From Drosophila persimilis (taxonomy: Eukaryota; Arthropoda; Insecta; Diptera; Drosophilidae), in contig NW_020825288.1 in NCBI RefSeq assembly GCF_003286085.1, positions 21,204,001 through 21,268,000 on the forward strand: a stretch of 64,000 nt of DNA, read 5' to 3'. A program made the translations under genes and the position numbers. The number at the start of each line of letters is the position of its first letter. The first letter of the stretch is position 1. This document shows, piece after piece, positions 60,801 to 64,000 of this stretch. The notes under the pieces were generated by a model, which saw nothing but the letters and a program-made list of their open reading frames with translations, had not been told where the DNA came from and searched no databases.

Positions 60801-63800
60801 GGGTTGTTGGTTACACAATGCCCCAAGGGGGCCTGAATGTATGCTACACACGCACCAATCTCCAACAAAAGCCCAGACATACACATGGACACACATACTC
60901 GTACATTTTTATTCAAAAGGGGTAAAGTAAAGACATTATCTTCTGGCAAAGGCAATTGATTTATCGATTAAGTTGTCAAGTACACATTGTCATCCTTCAT
61001 TAATATTTACATGTGTTACAGAATCAGCCCCGCTTCTTGAGAGGCAACGGCAAGCCCAGCCTTCCCAGGCCCCTTTGGGGACTTTTCTTCTTTTCTCTTG
61101 TGTGTAGCATTGAAAAGCTTGCCAGCAAAAGGATTTTCTTTCACGATTACATAACTGGCACACACACAGGACCCACCCGACCCCAAACATAATGGAATAC
61201 TTTGCTAATTTATGCCATTTATCAAGGTGGAATGTACATTAAAAATTCGAGAAGAAACGATTCTGATGGAAGCCAGATACGCTCAACCAATCTTAAACAG
61301 AAGTTATGCGAAATATGCCTAACAGAACGCAGATAAACCTGTCGAGATCTTAAACAAAGGTACTACACGTAATAATCCTCAAATATTTCTTCTATATATT
61401 GATTCTACGAAAACATTTGAACCGTATAAACAATCGTAGGATCGAATATATGTACATCTTTTACTTATAAACACTTACTCAGTATCATAATAGTAAGAAC
61501 TCATAAAGAATTCTTGTAATTTGTACGAAATGCTATATCCAAGCGAAATTTATGTCTGCGGACAATTAAACAACCGCACAATGAAAATATCAATCCAATT
61601 TATGGATCACTTGAGCACATTCTTCCATTAGCGAGACCCGTCAGGTACGATTATAATGGGTAAATATCTGGAGCAGATATGGATACTACGACCCCGACGC
61701 CCACACACGGATGATCATCAGCGCAACAAAGCTCTCCTGCTGATCTATGCAGATACAATGCGATCTATGGGATACACTCTCTCTCTATCTTTCGGGGCGG
61801 AACGGTTACGGGATACGTTGTGGCCTGCGAGGCACGCGACTGGGAACTGCAACCACTTGGCTCCGGCAGTGGGTTCGGTTCTGTGTGTTTTCGTGTTAAA
61901 TATTTTGCGTACAACCATTTTATTTGTTGTTTCTTTTATGCGTGTGCCGCCGCTCGCCTCTGTCTACTTGTGTGTGTTTGAGGCATGCCTCATAGACTAG
62001 TGTGGCAGGGGGTAGGGTGCATTCGAGCGGACCCGGTGGTGTGCGGCATACGGCATGCCAATAAACTGTCGGAATGTGTGTGTTTGAGCTGCTAAACCGT
62101 CTGCACACAGTGGGTAAAGTAAATATACGCCTGAAGAACGGAAATGTTTGTTGAATAGTTTCCTCAAAAGAAATAACAGATTGATTGAGTTTATAGAAAT
62201 GAAAGGCCATGGGAATTTTTTCTGGGTTGTTTAGAAAGTATAAATACTCTACGGAGTGATCTTTGGAAAAGAAATTTTGAATTTTTTGCCTGAACACCTG
62301 AAAAGTGTATTAACTTTTCTATATTTATATGAAACCAAAGGGTTCACCACATATGGGTTAATCTGCAGTGAAAATACCACCATTGACTCCCACAGTTTAA
62401 TCTTCAATGAAAGTTCCATCTAATAATAGAAAGCAGATCCATAAAAACCCCCATAACATCCCTAATTCTACGACTAATCTGCTTGTCCGCATATTAAACA
62501 TCAACACTGTGCCTGCCGTTCTACTCCATCTTCCTCAGCGGCTAGACGATTCCAAAAAGCATAGAAAGCGAAAAAGAAATAGAAAGAGAAAGAGAGGGAG
62601 AGGTAGACACAGAGAGAGATAGAGAGAGATGGAATAAAAGTTGCGTGAGGCTGAGGCAACAAGCAAAACCGAATGCACGGCACACAGGCAAACTCTTGAA
62701 CAAACAAGCAAAATGAGCAAGTTTCTGTCTATTTTTTGCTGCCTGCCGCCTGTTGCAGTTTATGGTTCTATTATGGGGCAGTGTGCGTCCTGCTCGGCTC
62801 GGGTCTCGGGTCTCTGCCTCTTTTTTATGCCACACAAAGCAGAGGATCTTTCGTCTCTATGCGTATAGACGATTTCATAAATACACCATAATGCGGGGCA
62901 CAGCCTTTGATGGAAACTGGCTGCAGTTAAAGTTTTTAATGTCCAACATATGAGGAATAATAACCAGGCCGAAACGTGGTGTGTGGCTCCAAAAGGGTGA
63001 TAGAGATTCCCATTTCAATTTGGGGGGTTAAAAATGTCTTAAATTTTATGGATCTTATTCGAAGCTTCAACGCATTAAATGGTATCAAATAAATAAACAG
63101 ACTTAAAGACCTGTTGGACTCTTTAATTGAAACCCGAAGAGGAAAAGGAATTTCCCACCAATATATATTTCCAGCAATTTTAATAAACATACAAATTCCT
63201 CCACTGATTTCCGGAGTGAATTTCCGCACGCACGCAGACATTTATGTATTTCTATTAATTGTGTCAGAATCACAACTAAATTAGTTTTCCCCGTCGCTTT
63301 TCTGCTTTTCTGGGTCATCTGCAGTCATCATTCCAAAAAGGTGAGAGATCCGTGTCTATTTTTGTACCCTGCCTGCCTGCCACAAGTTGTAACGTTGTTT
63401 GGACGTCTGTGCCACATCGACACGAACGGAATGAAGATGGAAATGGAAACGTACAAGATTCTGTAAACAATAAATTACAAATCAAATTGCCATATGCCTC
63501 AGATTTACAGCGGAGCCAAAACACTTTGCCATTTTGTTGATTCTGTGAATTATTTCCAAAATAAAATCGATCTCCGTTTCGCGGCTGTGCTAATTGAAGG
63601 CCCCCCGAAATGGGTCGGGAAAATTCAGATCAATTGGCATCAATTCCTGGCCGCCGAGCGGGCGATGATCGATGAACGATCAAGGTAACGGAAGCGGGAC
63701 CAATTTAATTGCCTTCCCAATGAAAAATTGGCATGGCAAATCGTAAAGTTCGACATGAGAAATATTTTCCCAACAAGTTCAATGAGCCGCAGCCGCATAA

Positions 63801-64000
63801 AACCCCCAAATGCGAATGATGCTCAAATGAGAGTTCCATTCGCTGCTAATTGCTCGGTCTAAATGATGAATATGTTTTTAATAATTGATACTGAATTATG
63901 AGCAGCACAAAGATAAACACACACACACACACACGCAGGGGGCAAAATCTGAAATAATGTGTTTCCCAATTAAAATTCAATACCAAACCAATCTTTTTTC
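57837..64000. other. Upstream intergenic stretch, no gene seen
   Basis: Open frames here are short and compositionally biased. It contains AAACAAAACAAAA-type A-rich repeats near 60240-60325, purine runs near 62560-62630 and a (CA)n near 63917-63936. Nothing has splice or family support. Confidence 0.5.

Overview
The window looks like euchromatic Drosophila DNA. It has AT-rich non-coding sequence with many CA, GA and CT microsatellites, short introns with fly-type splice sites, a Dpr-family gene and a Caf1-55 relative. A second, intron-containing Caf1-55-like gene is not something I know from D. melanogaster, so I infer another species, perhaps of the obscura group. That placement is inference only.

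Layout. (1) 1-17 kb: the last five coding exons of a Dpr-family immunoglobulin gene on the + strand (3284-15087, most like dpr16); its 5' exons lie to the left of the window. Its 6.2-kb intron holds a complete, divergent Caf1-55/RbAp48-type WD40 gene on the - strand (3865-5342). Upstream of that gene is a six-copy 120-bp tandem array carrying a DRE-type TATCGATA site in every copy. (2) 17.6-37.3 kb: three single-exon, fast-diverging paralogues of an unrecognised protein family, all on the - strand (17651, 34582, 36647), plus a broken fourth copy beside the second. (3) 28.7-30.7 kb, between the first two paralogues: a compact - strand cluster of tiny four-exon genes, too fragmented to show as open frames. 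Spliced, they encode 58-67 aa secreted peptides with an invariant C-x10-C-x4-C-x10-C framework. Three are intact or nearly so, two are relics, and related 5' elements recur upstream of the copies. This is the most novel item in the window. (4) 37.3-50.4 kb: no protein gene recognised; one tRNA-Met(CAT) on the + strand at 48588-48660. (5) 50.5-57.6 kb: a seven-exon - strand gene for a 1094-aa low-complexity scaffold-like protein with an N-terminal coiled coil, a proline-rich region and a C-terminal cysteine cluster. (6) 57.6-64 kb: non-coding as far as I can see.

I assembled exons by hand from splice signals, reading-phase continuity and similarity between copies. No alignment, expression data or database search was used. 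The Caf1-55-like gene, the Dpr exons, the seven-exon gene and the tRNA are well supported by phase and motif agreement. The peptide cluster is supported by conserved exon lengths (33 and 48 nt), splice phases and cysteine spacing across three copies. The three-paralogue family is supported by long open frames and a shared C-terminal motif, but its function is unknown.
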